A DNA stretch of 64,000 nt from Betaproteobacteria bacterium Ga0077527 (GTDB lineage: Bacteria; Pseudomonadota; Gammaproteobacteria; Burkholderiales; SG8-41). The notes below the pieces were generated by a model. The model was not told the origin of the DNA. It saw only the letters and a list, made by a program, of their open reading frames with translations, and did no database searches. Positions 8,994-17,989 of the stretch are shown here, piece after piece (within the stretch, counting starts at the first letter, position 1; each line of letters starts with the position of its first letter). The translations under genes were made by a program, and so were the position numbers. Location: contig LNDW01000022.1 in assembly GCA_001464815.1 (NCBI GenBank), positions 202,290 to 266,289 of the forward strand. Direction: 5' to 3'.

Positions 8994-9707
8994 ATGTATG
9001 ACGCCAGCAATGAAACCGAAGTCGAACACCACGTGCTCAAGTTTGCGCCGCTCGTCAAGCGCATCGCGCACCACATGATGGCTTCCTTGCCATCCTCCGT
9101 GGAAATCGACGACATCATCCAGTCCGGCATGATCGGGCTGCTCGATGCCGCCCGCCGCTATACCGAGACCGAGGGTGCGCAGTTCGAAACCTACGCGGTG
9201 CAGAGGATCCGCGGCGCGATGCTCGACAGCCTGCGCCAGGCCGACTGGCTGCCGCGCTCGCTGCGCCAGTCGCTGCGCCGCATCGAGCAGACGATTTCGC
9301 GGCTGGAGCAGGCGCACTGCCGCCCGCCCACCGAGAACGAACTGGCCGCGGCCCTGAACATGACGCTGGCCGACTATCAGCACCTGCTGCAGGAAGCGCG
9401 CGGTTATCAGCTTGTGTCGTACGAGGATTTCAAGGGTGGTGAGGAGGAATCCTTCATTGACCGCTACTGCAGCGACGGCCGGCCCGACCCGCTGGCCTTT
9501 CTCGCCGACCGTGCGATGCGCGAGGAGCTGGCCGATGCGATTGACGCGCTGCCCGAGCGTGAGAAACGCGTGATGGGCCTCTACTACGAGCAGGAGCTCA
9601 ACCTGCGGGAAATCGGTGAGATTCTCGGTGTCAGCGAATCGCGGATCTGCCAGCTGCACACCCAGGCGATCGCACGACTGCGCACCCGGCTGCGCCTTGC
9701 CGCCTGA
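8994..9707 (+). CDS. fliA: flagellar sigma factor FliA (sigma-28)
   Basis: FliA directs RNA polymerase to late flagellar promoters and is held by FlgM until the hook is complete. The 237-residue product has region 2 (LVKRIAHHMMASLPSSVEID and GMIGLLDAARRY), region 3 and a region 4 helix-turn-helix (REIGEILGVSESRICQLHTQ). The length fits the family. It is the last gene of the flhBAFG-fliA unit, 2 bases after flhG. Its likely targets here include the sites noted before flgM and fliD. Confidence 0.97.
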   Translation: MYDASNETEVEHHVLKFAPLVKRIAHHMMASLPSSVEIDDIIQSGMIGLLDAARRYTETEGAQFETYAVQRIRGAMLDSLRQADWLPRSLRQSLRRIEQTISRLEQAHCRPPTENELAAALNMTLADYQHLLQEARGYQLVSYEDFKGGEEESFIDRYCSDGRPDPLAFLADRAMREELADAIDALPEREKRVMGLYYEQELNLREIGEILGVSESRICQLHTQAIARLRTRLRLAA

Positions 9708-9787
9708 GGACGGCATCAGGCGCTCGCGGCGCTCCCTGCGTTGTATGAGGTCTTGAAGGAAAGGCGGACCGCGGCGGCCCGCAGGCA

Positions 9788-10300
9788 TCAGGCCGCGCCA
9801 AGCTCGCGCGAATCCCAGCTGCCTACACTGCGGCCGTGGCGGCCGTAGAGGTTGCGCCCGGGCGGTGATATTGCGACGAGCGCATTCTGGTTGGCGAGCA
9901 GCCGTTCCGAGATCAGTGCGCCGTTGATGGCGTTTTGACGCCAGGCTTCGCGCGTGGCGGCGCGCAGCGCCTGCCACAGACTCCATGCATTTTCGTCGGC
10001 GCCGAGGCGATGTTCGAGCGCAGCGGCTTCGCCGGTCATGCCCTGTGCCTGCAGCAGGGCCGTGCGGCGTTCGCAGAGCCCGGCCAGACGCGCGAGCAGC
10101 CCGGCTTTTGCCGGCAGGCCCGCGGCCACGCGGTCGGCATCGCCGGCAACCAGGGCGCTCTGTTCCTCGCGCAGCAGCCCGACCAGCTCCTCTGTGGCCT
10201 GGTGCTCGAGCGCGAGGGTATCGAGCAGGCCGTGCTGTGCGTTTGCGCCGCTCATGATGACTGCAGAGCCCGCCGCAGGCGTTTCACGTCCCGCTTTCAA
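9788..10300 (-). CDS. flgN: flagellar export chaperone FlgN
   Basis: FlgN is the cytoplasmic chaperone for the hook-filament junction proteins FlgK and FlgL. The product is a helical, Leu/Ala/Glu-rich protein, about 155-170 residues, with the typical arrangement DTLALEHQATEELVGLLREE and AALVAISPPGRNLYG-like C-terminal part. It lies directly after flgM, as in many proteobacteria. The start is uncertain: TTG at 10300 has a good GAGGA site overlapping the flgM stop, while ATG at 10255 gives a 155-residue protein but lacks a clear ribosome site. Recognition rests on context and length as much as on sequence. Confidence 0.85.
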   Translation of the reverse strand: MKAGRETPAAGSAVIMSGANAQHGLLDTLALEHQATEELVGLLREEQSALVAGDADRVAAGLPAKAGLLARLAGLCERRTALLQAQGMTGEAAALEHRLGADENAWSLWQALRAATREAWRQNAINGALISERLLANQNALVAISPPGRNLYGRHGRSVGSWDSRELGAA

Positions 10301-10308
10301 GCCTGTCC

Positions 10309-10614
10309 TCAGGCCTTGTGCGAGCTGATCAGCTCGCGCACGGTGTCGAGCAGGCGATCGGCCACCACATCGGCGTTGACCTTGAAGCGGCCTTCGGTGA
10401 TGGCCTGCTTGATTTCGGCCACACGCGCGGCATCAACCACCCGGGATTCTCCGAGCCGGTTTTCGATCTCCCGCATCCGCGCCGAGAGCGTGCTCAACTG
10501 CACGCTGGAGCTGCCGCTTGCGTTGCCGCTGCCGCTGTTGCGGGGCTGCGCGCCCTTGTCGTCGCCGGCGAGGCCGGACAACACCGGACCCAAGCCATTA
10601 ACCGTGATTTTCAT
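10309..10614 (-). CDS. flgM: anti-sigma-28 factor FlgM
   Basis: FlgM binds FliA and is exported when the hook is finished, releasing late gene expression. The 101-residue product begins MKITVNGLGP, the standard family start, has a flexible Gly/Ser/Asn-rich first half, and ends in the sigma-binding helices (ARVAEIKQAITEGRFKVN and VADRLLDTVRELI). ATG 10614 is preferred over the longer frame because of this N-terminus and an AGGA site 8 bases upstream. Two sigma-28-like promoter sequences lie in its leader. Confidence 0.95.
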   Translation of the reverse strand: MKITVNGLGPVLSGLAGDDKGAQPRNSGSGNASGSSSVQLSTLSARMREIENRLGESRVVDAARVAEIKQAITEGRFKVNADVVADRLLDTVRELISSHKA

Positions 10615-10644
10615 GATCGGATTCCTGTCAGGGATGAACTGCGA

Positions 10645-10730
10645 TTCCATTAACGGCAGCACACGGCAGGACTTGAGGCCCTTCGCGAACGACCGTCACG
10701 GTTCCATTAACGGCAGCTGGATCTGATACC
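10645..10730 (-). promoter_or_regulatory. two sigma-28-like promoter sites before flgM
   Basis: The 16-base sequence TTCCATTAACGGCAGC occurs twice (plus strand, near 10654 and 10701). On the minus strand each copy gives GCCGTTAA, one mismatch from the FliA -10 element GCCGATAA. The upstream copy is preceded by TAAAG with a 15-base gap, and the downstream copy by TCAAG with a 14-base gap. Such duplicated sites fit autogenous FliA control of flgM. The assignment is by eye only. Confidence 0.55.
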
Positions 10731-10759
10731 TTTAATAAATCGTATCTAATTGATTTAAT

Positions 10760-11470
10760 TCAGTTATTTATTTCGACCACGGCGTCATGGCGGGCGATGC
10801 CATGAACCGTCTGGCCGGAAGGGCCGCGCACCTGGACGACTTGCCCGAGCTGGGCCTGGGCCAGGGCCCGACCTTCGGCGGAAACTTCGAAGCCGCGTCC
10901 GCGCGCCACCAGCTTTACGCTCTGGCCCTGCTGGATCACCATCGGCGACCGCAGCAGGTCGGCACGCAGCGGCTGGCCCGCTACCACGGGCGCCGCGGTG
11001 CTGCGGCCGAGCACCTGTGACAGGTCCTGGGCAACACCGGCAGGCAGCAATGCGAGATCGCCGCTGGCCGTGGTGACATCGGATGCGGTGAGCGCGTGTC
11101 CCGGCGGCAGCGGCCGCGAGGCCATCAGGTAGCTGCCCTGCACCTGCACCGTAACCGGCACATAGATCGTCCAGTTCGAGGGTGCGTTGCAGCGCACGCC
11201 GACATGGCCCTTGCCCCAGAGCCGGGCGCCCGGCGGCAGAAACACTTCATGCGCCGCGCAGGCGGGCAGCTGCGAGCGGTTGTCGATGGCGCCGATGCTG
11301 TGGCTTACGGTGCCCGGAAGACCGGCGGTCTGGGCGCGCAGGAACTGGTCGATGGCGATGGTCATCGCCGTTCCGCCCGGTGCGGCCGAGACCGGCCGGC
11401 TGTGGCCGACGCCGGCGACTACCGCGAGGGTGGCGGCAAGCATCATCAACAATTGCTGGCGATTCATCAT
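10760..11470 (-). CDS. flgA: P-ring assembly chaperone FlgA
   Basis: FlgA is the periplasmic chaperone needed for assembly of the FlgI P ring. The product is 236 residues with a signal peptide (LLMMLAATLAVVAGVG before an SAAP cleavage region) and a C-terminal SAF-like domain, including SRPLPPGHALTASDVTTASG and GQSVKLVARGRGFEVSAEG. The longest frame extends much further upstream, but ATG 11470 (or 11467) has an AGGAG site and gives a proper signal sequence. It is divergent from flgB, and an AT-rich patch lies between it and flgM. Confidence 0.93.
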   Translation of the reverse strand: MMNRQQLLMMLAATLAVVAGVGHSRPVSAAPGGTAMTIAIDQFLRAQTAGLPGTVSHSIGAIDNRSQLPACAAHEVFLPPGARLWGKGHVGVRCNAPSNWTIYVPVTVQVQGSYLMASRPLPPGHALTASDVTTASGDLALLPAGVAQDLSQVLGRSTAAPVVAGQPLRADLLRSPMVIQQGQSVKLVARGRGFEVSAEGRALAQAQLGQVVQVRGPSGQTVHGIARHDAVVEINN

Positions 11471-11646
11471 GGGGTGACTCCTGAACGGCCGGGGTTTTCC
11501 GGCGATGGCAAATTCTGCCGCCGCGACCGGTATGGGCAGTGCCGGAATTGAAGTGCTTTTCACCGCTTTATCCACCGCTGCGGCAGCGCTGACGCTGCCT
11601 AAGATGCGATCACTCTCAAAGCCATGGCCAGCGCCACGGAGGTCGC
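11471..11646. promoter_or_regulatory. divergent flgA / flgB intergenic region
   Basis: About 176 bases separate flgA from the short frame before flgB, so promoters for both directions should lie here. No sequence with correctly spaced sigma-54 (GG and GC 12 apart) or sigma-28 elements was found by eye. The assignment as a promoter region rests on gene orientation alone. Confidence 0.4.
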
Positions 11647-11718
11647 ATGAACAAGGATCACAAGGAGAATCACAAGGCACGCCACGCGGATGAATCCGCA
11701 AGGGAGCGCGTGCAATGA
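11647..11718 (+). CDS. possible 23-residue leader peptide coupled to flgB
   Basis: A short frame begins at ATG 11647, 4 bases after a strong GGAGG site, and ends with a TGA that overlaps the flgB start codon (ATGA). The predicted peptide is almost entirely charged or polar, opening MNKDHKENHKARHADESARE. It has no recognisable family. It may be a translated leader that couples ribosomes into flgB, or the frame may be chance. The strong ribosome site and exact overlap favour translation. Confidence 0.4.
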   Translation: MNKDHKENHKARHADESARERVQ

Positions 11719-12119
11719 ATTCGCCGCTGGATGCTGCGCTGGCGTTCCATCAGCGTGCACTCGACGTGCGCGCGCAACGCCAGCAACTGATTGCCTCGAA
11801 CATCGCCAATGCCGACACCCCGAACTACAAGGCGCGCGATCTCGACTTCCGCTCCACCCTTGAGGCGGCGCTGAAGCCCGGTGCCGGTGCATCTGCGGGT
11901 GCGCTGGCGCGCACCGCAGCCGGACATCTCGGCGGCAGCGGCGGCGCGGGAGGCGCCCCGCTGCTCTACCGCCAGACCGTGCAGGCCAGCGTTGATGGCA
12001 ACAGCGTCGACATTGACGTCGAGCGCGCCCAGTTCGCCGACAACGCGCTGCGCTACGAAGCCAACCTGATGTTCATCAGCGGCCAGATCCGTGGCCTGCT
12101 TTCAGCCATCCAGGGTTAA
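11715..12119 (+). CDS. flgB: flagellar proximal rod protein FlgB
   Basis: FlgB is a proximal rod subunit exported by the flagellar apparatus. The 134-residue product has the rod-protein N-terminus with the motif RQQLIASNIANADTPNYKARD and a C-terminal amphipathic helix (ADNALRYEANLMFISGQIRG), the two parts that form the rod helical bundle. A ribosome site (GGGAG) lies about 9 bases upstream inside the preceding short frame. It opens the flgBCDEFGHIJKL operon; flgC follows after 19 bases. Confidence 0.95.
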   Translation: MNSPLDAALAFHQRALDVRAQRQQLIASNIANADTPNYKARDLDFRSTLEAALKPGAGASAGALARTAAGHLGGSGGAGGAPLLYRQTVQASVDGNSVDIDVERAQFADNALRYEANLMFISGQIRGLLSAIQG

Positions 12120-12138
12120 GTCACAAGGAGGTCAGACC

Positions 12139-12543
12139 ATGTCCCTGTTCCGCGTATTCGATGTTGCCGGCAGCGCGCTTACCGCGCAGTCGCACCGCCT
12201 TAACACCACTGCGTCCAACCTCGCCAATGCCGACTCCGTGGCCACCCCGGGCGGCGGAGCCTATCGCGCCAGGCATGTGATGTTTACGACGGCAGCAGCC
12301 GGAACTGAAGGTGCTGTCGGCGTGCGCGTGGCCGGCGTGGTGGAAGACCAGTCACCGCTGCGGCGTGTCTACGACCCGAAGCATCCGGCGGCTGACGAAA
12401 GCGGCCATGTTTCGATGCCCAACGTCAACGTGGTCGAGGAGATGGTCAACATGATTTCAGCATCGCGTTCCTACCAGGGCAGCGCCGAAATGATGAACAC
12501 GGCGAAAGCGCTGCTCACCAAAACCCTGAACATCGGCCAGTAA
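12139..12543 (+). CDS. flgC: flagellar proximal rod protein FlgC
   Basis: FlgC is a second proximal rod subunit. The 134-residue product begins SLFRVFDVAGSALTAQSHRL, has the SNLANADS motif of axial proteins and ends with the VEEMVNMISASRSYQ motif and terminal helix shared by rod proteins. ATG 12139 is chosen because of its AAGGAGGT ribosome site; a longer frame overlapping flgB lacks family sequence. Confidence 0.96.
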   Translation: MSLFRVFDVAGSALTAQSHRLNTTASNLANADSVATPGGGAYRARHVMFTTAAAGTEGAVGVRVAGVVEDQSPLRRVYDPKHPAADESGHVSMPNVNVVEEMVNMISASRSYQGSAEMMNTAKALLTKTLNIGQ

Positions 12544-12569
12544 CGCAGCCCCAGACCAGGAGATACCCG

Positions 12570-13313
12570 ATGGCATTGCCCGTCATTCAAGCGATCAGCG
12601 CCGGTATCGGCGCGGTCAACGCCGTGAACACCGTGTCCTCTTGGGTCCGCGGCGGCAACGGCGCCACGCAGGTGGCCGCGGCACCGGCAGGCGCCGCCGC
12701 TTCCGCCGGTAACCAGGCCACCGCCGCCGATCAGGGCGACCGCTTTCTCAAACTGCTGGTGGCGCAGATGCGCAACCAGGATCCACTCAACCCGCTCGAC
12801 AACGCCCAGGTGACCACGCAGATGGCGCAGATCAGCACCGTCACCGGCATCGAGAAGCTTGATGGCAGCATCGGCGGCCTGCGCCAGTCGCTGCTCGCCG
12901 CGCAGTCGCTGCAGTCCGCCGGCGTCATCGGCCGCCAGGTGCTGGCAGCCGGTGCCACGCTCAGCCTGGGCGCGAGCGGCGGCAGCGCCGCGCTTGAGCT
13001 GCCCGCCGCCGCCGACCGGGTGCAGGTCAGCATCGCCACGCCGGCCGGCGCGGTGCTGCGGCGGCTCGAGCTGGGCGCGCTTCCGGGCGGCATTTCAACC
13101 TTCCAGTGGGACGGCATGACCGATGCCGGCGGCCGCGCACCGTCCGGCAGCTACGTGTTCCAGGTCACCGCCAGCGACGGCAATCGCGCGGTGGCGGCAA
13201 TGCCGCTGTCGGCGGGCCGCGTCGGCGGCGTTTCCCTCAGCAACGGCGCGGTGCAACTCAACCTCGACGGCGGCGGCGACCTCAATGTCGCCGACGTACG
13301 GCGCATCCTCTAA
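12570..13313 (+). CDS. flgD: flagellar hook capping protein FlgD
   Basis: FlgD is the scaffold that caps the growing hook and is lost when FlgK arrives. The 247-residue product has the conserved N-terminal block FLKLLVAQMRNQDPLNPLDN, followed by TTQMAQISTVTGIEKL, an Ala/Gly-rich linker and a C-terminal FLgD Ig/tudor region with FQWDGMTDAGGRAPSGSYVF. Length and position are normal. flgE begins 34 bases downstream. Confidence 0.96.
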   Translation: MALPVIQAISAGIGAVNAVNTVSSWVRGGNGATQVAAAPAGAAASAGNQATAADQGDRFLKLLVAQMRNQDPLNPLDNAQVTTQMAQISTVTGIEKLDGSIGGLRQSLLAAQSLQSAGVIGRQVLAAGATLSLGASGGSAALELPAAADRVQVSIATPAGAVLRRLELGALPGGISTFQWDGMTDAGGRAPSGSYVFQVTASDGNRAVAAMPLSAGRVGGVSLSNGAVQLNLDGGGDLNVADVRRIL

Positions 13314-13347
13314 ATCTGACCAGGGCCGATACGGCAAAGGAGCAACC

Positions 13348-14583
13348 ATGGGTTTTCAATCCGGACTGAGCGGCCTCAACGTCGCCGCGAAGAACCTCGA
13401 CATCATCGGCAACAACGTCGCCAACGCCGGCACCGTCGGCTACAAGGGCTCGCGCGCGATTTTTGCCGACGTCTTCGCCAGCTCACTCAACGGCGGCGGC
13501 ACCGGCCAGATCGGCATCGGCGCCAAGGTGGGCAAGGTGCAGCAGCAGTTCACCCAGGGCAACATTTCGGTCACCAACAACCCGCTCGACCTTGCGATCA
13601 GCGGCGGCGGTTTTTTCCGGCTGAGCAACAACGGCACCATCAGCTACAGCCGCAACGGCCAGTTCAACGTCGACAACAGCGGTTACATCGTCAACAGTGA
13701 TGGCCTGCAGGTCACCGGCTATCCGGTGGACACCGCGGGCAACGTGATTCCGTCATCACCGCAGCCGCTGCGATTGTCATCGGCCGACATCGCGCCCAAT
13801 GCAACCACCGAATTCGACGCGGCCGTCAACCTTGATTCGCGGGCAACGGGGATCGCGCTGCCGTTCGCGGCCAATGATCCTTCGACCTACACCAGCTCGA
13901 CCTCGGGCACGGTATACGACTCGCTCGGCAATCCGCATGTAATGACCATGTATTTCGTGAAAACCCCGACCGCGGGCCAGTGGACCCTGCACGGCACGCT
14001 CGACGGCGGCCCGGTCGGTGACGTCAACCTGGGTGCTGGCGCCGGCAACCCGGTGACGCTCAACTTCAACAGCTCCGGCGCGCTGACCACGGCGATGCCG
14101 CTCAACGTCAACCTCGCGCTTGCCAACGGCGCGGTATCGCCACTGGCCTTTGAACTGAATTTTGCAGGCTCTTCGCAATTCGGCGCCGATTTCGGTGTCA
14201 GTGCGTTGTCCCAGGACGGTTATGCCGCCGGCCGCATGACCGGATTCAACATCGCTGCCGACGGTATCATCATCGGCCGTTATTCCAACGGCGAGGCACT
14301 GCAGCTGGGCCAGGTCGTGCTTGCCAATTTCGCCAATCCGGGCGGATTGCGCGCGCTGGGTGACAACCAGTGGGAGGAAACCTCCGATTCCGGCCTTGCG
14401 CTCGTCGGCCAGCCGCTGACCGGCAGCCTGGGCTTGCTGCAGTCGGCTGCGGTAGAGGACTCCAACGTCGACCTCACCCAGGAGCTGGTCAACATGATCA
14501 CCGCGCAGCGCGTCTACCAGGCCAATGCGCAGACCATCAAGACCATAGACCAGGTGCTGCAGACCCTGGTCAACCTGCGCTAG
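13348..14583 (+). CDS. flgE: flagellar hook protein FlgE
   Basis: FlgE polymerises into the hook that links rod to filament. The product is 411 residues, with the N-terminal motif MGFQSGLSGLNVAAKNLDII and NNVANAGTVGYKGSRA, a central variable region and the C-terminal block DLTQELVNMITAQRVYQANA. ATG 13348 is chosen for its family N-terminus and AAAGGAG site; a longer frame reaching into flgD is a shadow. Length is within the usual 390-440 range. Confidence 0.97.
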   Translation: MGFQSGLSGLNVAAKNLDIIGNNVANAGTVGYKGSRAIFADVFASSLNGGGTGQIGIGAKVGKVQQQFTQGNISVTNNPLDLAISGGGFFRLSNNGTISYSRNGQFNVDNSGYIVNSDGLQVTGYPVDTAGNVIPSSPQPLRLSSADIAPNATTEFDAAVNLDSRATGIALPFAANDPSTYTSSTSGTVYDSLGNPHVMTMYFVKTPTAGQWTLHGTLDGGPVGDVNLGAGAGNPVTLNFNSSGALTTAMPLNVNLALANGAVSPLAFELNFAGSSQFGADFGVSALSQDGYAAGRMTGFNIAADGIIIGRYSNGEALQLGQVVLANFANPGGLRALGDNQWEETSDSGLALVGQPLTGSLGLLQSAAVEDSNVDLTQELVNMITAQRVYQANAQTIKTIDQVLQTLVNLR

Positions 14584-14599
14584 GTCCGGAGGCTAGAAC

Positions 14600-15340
14600 G
14601 TGGACCGCCTGATTTACGTGGCGATGAGCGGCGCGAAGCAGACCATGCTGCAGCAGGCCACTGTTGCCAACAACCTCGCCAACCTGACCACCACGGGATT
14701 CCGTGCCCAGCAGGTGGCGATGCGCACCGCGCCGGTGGTGGGCGAAGGCCTGCCCACGCGGGCCTTCGCCGTCGATTCCACGCCGGGCGCCGATTTCCGC
14801 CAGGGCGCTATCCAGCACACCGGACGCGACCTCGATGTCGCGATCGAGGGCCGTGGCTGGATCGCGGTCCAGTCCGCCGACGGCAGCGAGGCCTATACCC
14901 GTGCCGGCAGCCTCGAGGTCAATGGCAATGGCGTGCTGCAGACCCGCGGCGGGCTCAATGTCGCCGGAGAAGCGGGGCCGATCGCGGTGCCGCCTGATGT
15001 GCGCGTCAGCGTCGGTCGCGACGGCACGGTGTCCACGGTGCCGGAAGGCAACCGGCCCAACCAGGTCGCGGCCCTCGGCCGCATCAAGCTGGTCAACCCC
15101 GACGAATCCCGGCTCGTTCGCGGCGCCGACGGGCTGTTCCGGCTGCTCGACGGGGGCGTTGCGCCCGCCGATCCGCAGGTGCGCATGGTGGGTGCCGCGC
15201 TCGAAGGCAGCAATGTCAATGCGGTGGATGCGATGGTCGGCATGATCGCACTCGCCCGCCAGTTCGACCTGCAGATCAAGATGATGCAGAACGCCGAAAA
15301 CAACGACCGCCAGGCCAGCCAGTTGCTGGCCTCCCGCTGA
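14600..15340 (+). CDS. flgF: flagellar proximal rod protein FlgF
   Basis: FlgF is a proximal rod subunit. The 246-residue product starts at GTG with DRLIYVAMSGAKQTMLQQAT and ANNLANLTTTGFRAQQ, then the DLDVAIEGRGWIAVQ motif seen in rod proteins, and a C-terminal axial helix with VDAMVGMIALARQFDLQIKM. The GTG start is preceded by a CCGGAGG site. It is 16 bases after flgE and 26 before flgG. Confidence 0.95.
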   Translation: MDRLIYVAMSGAKQTMLQQATVANNLANLTTTGFRAQQVAMRTAPVVGEGLPTRAFAVDSTPGADFRQGAIQHTGRDLDVAIEGRGWIAVQSADGSEAYTRAGSLEVNGNGVLQTRGGLNVAGEAGPIAVPPDVRVSVGRDGTVSTVPEGNRPNQVAALGRIKLVNPDESRLVRGADGLFRLLDGGVAPADPQVRMVGAALEGSNVNAVDAMVGMIALARQFDLQIKMMQNAENNDRQASQLLASR

Positions 15341-15366
15341 AACCCGAATAACCGAGGAGCCCAACC

Positions 15367-16149
15367 ATGATCCGCTCGCTCTGGATTTCCAAGACCGGAC
15401 TCGACGCCCAGCAGACGCAGATGGACGTCATTTCCAACAACCTCGCCAACGTCTCGACCAACGGCTTCAAGCGCGCCCGTGCCGTGTTCGAGGATTTGCT
15501 CTACCAGACCATCCGCCAGCCCGGCGCGCAGTCCTCGCAGCAGACACAGCTGCCGACGGGCCTGCAGATCGGCACCGGCGTGAAGCCGGTGGCCACCGCG
15601 CGCATCTTCACCCAAGGCAACCTGCAGCAGACTGGCAATCCGCTGGATGTGGCGATCCAGGGCAACGGTTTTTTCCAGGTGCTGATGCCCGACGGCACCA
15701 CGGCTTACACCAGAGACGGCGCCTTCCAGGTCGACAGCCAGGGCCAGTTGGTGACCGCCAGCGGCTTCGCCGTGCAGCCAGCGATCACCATTCCCGCCAA
15801 TGCGCAGTCGGTGACCATCGGCCGCGACGGCGTGGTCTCGGTGCTGCGCCAGGGCAGCGCCACGCCGAGCCAGGTCGGCGCGCTGCAACTGGTGGGCTTC
15901 ACCAATCCGGCCGGGTTGCAGAGCTTCGGCGAGAACCTGTACCTCGAAACCGCCGCTTCCGGCACGCCAAGCGCGAACACGCCCGGCACCAATGGCCTCG
16001 GACTGCTCAACCAGGGGTACGCCGAGACATCGAACGTCAATGTCGTCGAGGAGCTGGTGTCCATGATCCAGACCCAGCGCGCCTACGAAATCAACTCCAA
16101 ATCCATCCAGACCTCGGACCAGATGCTGCAGCGTCTGGCCCAGCTCTGA
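15367..16149 (+). CDS. flgG: flagellar distal rod protein FlgG
   Basis: FlgG forms the distal rod, the drive shaft that crosses the P and L rings. The 260-residue product is highly typical: [40 protein letters not shown], the [18 protein letters not shown] strand and the C-terminal [20 protein letters not shown]. The length matches the family exactly. Confidence 0.98.
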   Translation: MIRSLWISKTGLDAQQTQMDVISNNLANVSTNGFKRARAVFEDLLYQTIRQPGAQSSQQTQLPTGLQIGTGVKPVATARIFTQGNLQQTGNPLDVAIQGNGFFQVLMPDGTTAYTRDGAFQVDSQGQLVTASGFAVQPAITIPANAQSVTIGRDGVVSVLRQGSATPSQVGALQLVGFTNPAGLQSFGENLYLETAASGTPSANTPGTNGLGLLNQGYAETSNVNVVEELVSMIQTQRAYEINSKSIQTSDQMLQRLAQL

Positions 16150-16165
16150 TTGCGGGAGCCCGTCG

Positions 16166-16834
16166 ATGAACCGAACCCTGCTTGCCGCCGTGCTGCTGCC
16201 GCTGTGCGCGGCCTGCGTGCACACGGTGCCTCCCACGGCCGTGCAGCAGCCGCTCAGCGCGAGGCCCGTGCAGCCGGTTGCCCTGCCGGCCGCGAATGGC
16301 GCAATCTTCCAGGCCGGCGTCAACGATCGCGCACTGTTCGAGGACCGCCGTGCCCGCCGCATCGGCGACACCCTGACCATCGCCATCAGCGAACGCACTG
16401 CGGCCAGCCGCAAATCCAACACCAATTCTGCGCGCGCCAGCAACAATCAGTTCGGCGTGACCTCGCTGGCCGGCCTGCCCGGCAAGAGTTTCCTCAACTC
16501 CAACCTCAACGCGACCTCGGATTTTTCCTTCGATGGCAGCGGCGAGAGCGCGAGCAACAACGATTTCAACGGCGTCATCACGGTGACCGTGATCGAGGTG
16601 CTGGCCAATGGCAACCTGCAGATCAGTGGCGAGAAGCAGCTCGGCATCAACCAGGGCGCCGAATTCATCCGCTTCTCCGGCATCGTCAACCCGCTGCACC
16701 TGACCAGCAGCAACACGGTGAGCTCGACCCTCGTCGCCGACGCCCGTATCGAATACCGGGCCAACGGTGCACTTGACAGCGCACAGGTGATGGGCTGGCT
16801 GTCGCGCTTTTTCCTCAATTTCCTGCCGTTCTGA
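16166..16834 (+). CDS. flgH: flagellar L-ring lipoprotein FlgH
   Basis: FlgH is the outer-membrane lipoprotein of the L ring. The 222-residue product carries a lipoprotein signal with lipobox LCAAC and Cys17 as the lipidation site. The conserved block [20 protein letters not shown] and the C-terminal part [20 protein letters not shown] and [13 protein letters not shown] follow. It lies between flgG and flgI, 2 bases before the latter. Confidence 0.97.
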   Translation: MNRTLLAAVLLPLCAACVHTVPPTAVQQPLSARPVQPVALPAANGAIFQAGVNDRALFEDRRARRIGDTLTIAISERTAASRKSNTNSARASNNQFGVTSLAGLPGKSFLNSNLNATSDFSFDGSGESASNNDFNGVITVTVIEVLANGNLQISGEKQLGINQGAEFIRFSGIVNPLHLTSSNTVSSTLVADARIEYRANGALDSAQVMGWLSRFFLNFLPF

Positions 16835-16836
16835 AC

Positions 16837-17967
16837 ATGACTGCGATCCCGTTCCCAACGATCCGCCGCCGCGCCGCGGCGCTGCTCGCATTGCTCGGCC
16901 TGCTGCTCGTTGCCGCCGCGCCGGTGCAGGCGCAGCGCATCAAGGACCTCGCCGCGGTGCAGGGGGTGCGCAGCAACCAGCTGATCGGCTACGGGCTGGT
17001 GGTCGGCCTCGACGGCACCGGCGACCAGACCACGCAGACCCCGTTCACCGTACAGAGCCTCACCACCATGCTCTCCCAGCTCGGTGTCACGCTGCCGCCG
17101 GGAGCCAGCCTGCAGTTGAAGAACGTGGCTGCGGTAATGATCACCGCGATGCTGCCGCCGTTCGCGACACCCGGGCAGGCCATCGATGTCACGGTATCGT
17201 CCATCGGCAACGCGAAATCACTGCGTGGCGGTACGCTGCTGCTGACGCCGCTGCGCGGCGCCGACGGACAGGTGTATGCGATGGCCCAGGGCAACATCCT
17301 GGTCGGTGGTGTCGGCGCCTCGGCTGGCGGCACCAGCGTGCAGGTCAATCATCTCAGCGTAGGCCGCATTTCCGGCGGGGCAACGGTGGAACGCACGGTG
17401 GTAATGTCGCTGGGCGGTGAAGCGGAAATCCTGCTCGGCGTGCACGGCAGTGATTTCACCACCACCAGCCGCATCGTCGATGTCATCAATGGCAATATCG
17501 GCGCCGGCACTGCAACTGCCGTCGATGGCCGCACCATCCGCGTCGCAGCACCGGCGGGCACCGGCGAACGGGTGGCATTCCTGGCCCGCATCGAGGGTCT
17601 CGAAGTGCAGGCCGCCTCGGCGCGGGCGCGGGTCATCGTCAATGCGCGCACCGGCTCCGTGGTGATGAACCAGGCGGTGAGCGTGGATGTCTGTGCGGTG
17701 GCCCACGGCAACCTGTCGGTGGTGATCACCACCGAGCCGGTGATCAGCCAGCCGGGGCCGTTCTCGGGTGGACAGACGGTGCAGGCCGAACGCGCCCAGA
17801 TCGAGATTCGCCAGGACAAGGGGCTGCTCACCATGGTGCGCGGCGCCAACCTGAGCGACGTGGTGAAGGCCTTGAACGCGATCGGTGCCACGCCACAGGA
17901 CCTGCTGGCGATCCTGCAGGCGATGAAAGCCTCGGGCGCGCTGCGCGCCGAGCTCGAGATCATCTGA
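16837..17967 (+). CDS. flgI: flagellar P-ring protein FlgI
   Basis: FlgI builds the periplasmic P ring around the distal rod, aided by FlgA. The 376-residue product has a signal peptide ([20 protein letters not shown]) and the family sequences [31 protein letters not shown], and the C-terminal [20 protein letters not shown]. Length is normal. It is followed by flgJ after 22 bases. Confidence 0.97.
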   Translation: MTAIPFPTIRRRAAALLALLGLLLVAAAPVQAQRIKDLAAVQGVRSNQLIGYGLVVGLDGTGDQTTQTPFTVQSLTTMLSQLGVTLPPGASLQLKNVAAVMITAMLPPFATPGQAIDVTVSSIGNAKSLRGGTLLLTPLRGADGQVYAMAQGNILVGGVGASAGGTSVQVNHLSVGRISGGATVERTVVMSLGGEAEILLGVHGSDFTTTSRIVDVINGNIGAGTATAVDGRTIRVAAPAGTGERVAFLARIEGLEVQAASARARVIVNARTGSVVMNQAVSVDVCAVAHGNLSVVITTEPVISQPGPFSGGQTVQAERAQIEIRQDKGLLTMVRGANLSDVVKALNAIGATPQDLLAILQAMKASGALRAELEII

Positions 17968-17989
17968 TGTCCCCGGGGAGCCTGCGGCG

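Noticed and set aside
11509-11524. Possible sigma-54 promoter TGGCA...TGCC between flgA and flgB
   Set aside because: The GG and GC pairs are 10 bases apart instead of 12, so it does not fit the rigid -24/-12 spacing.
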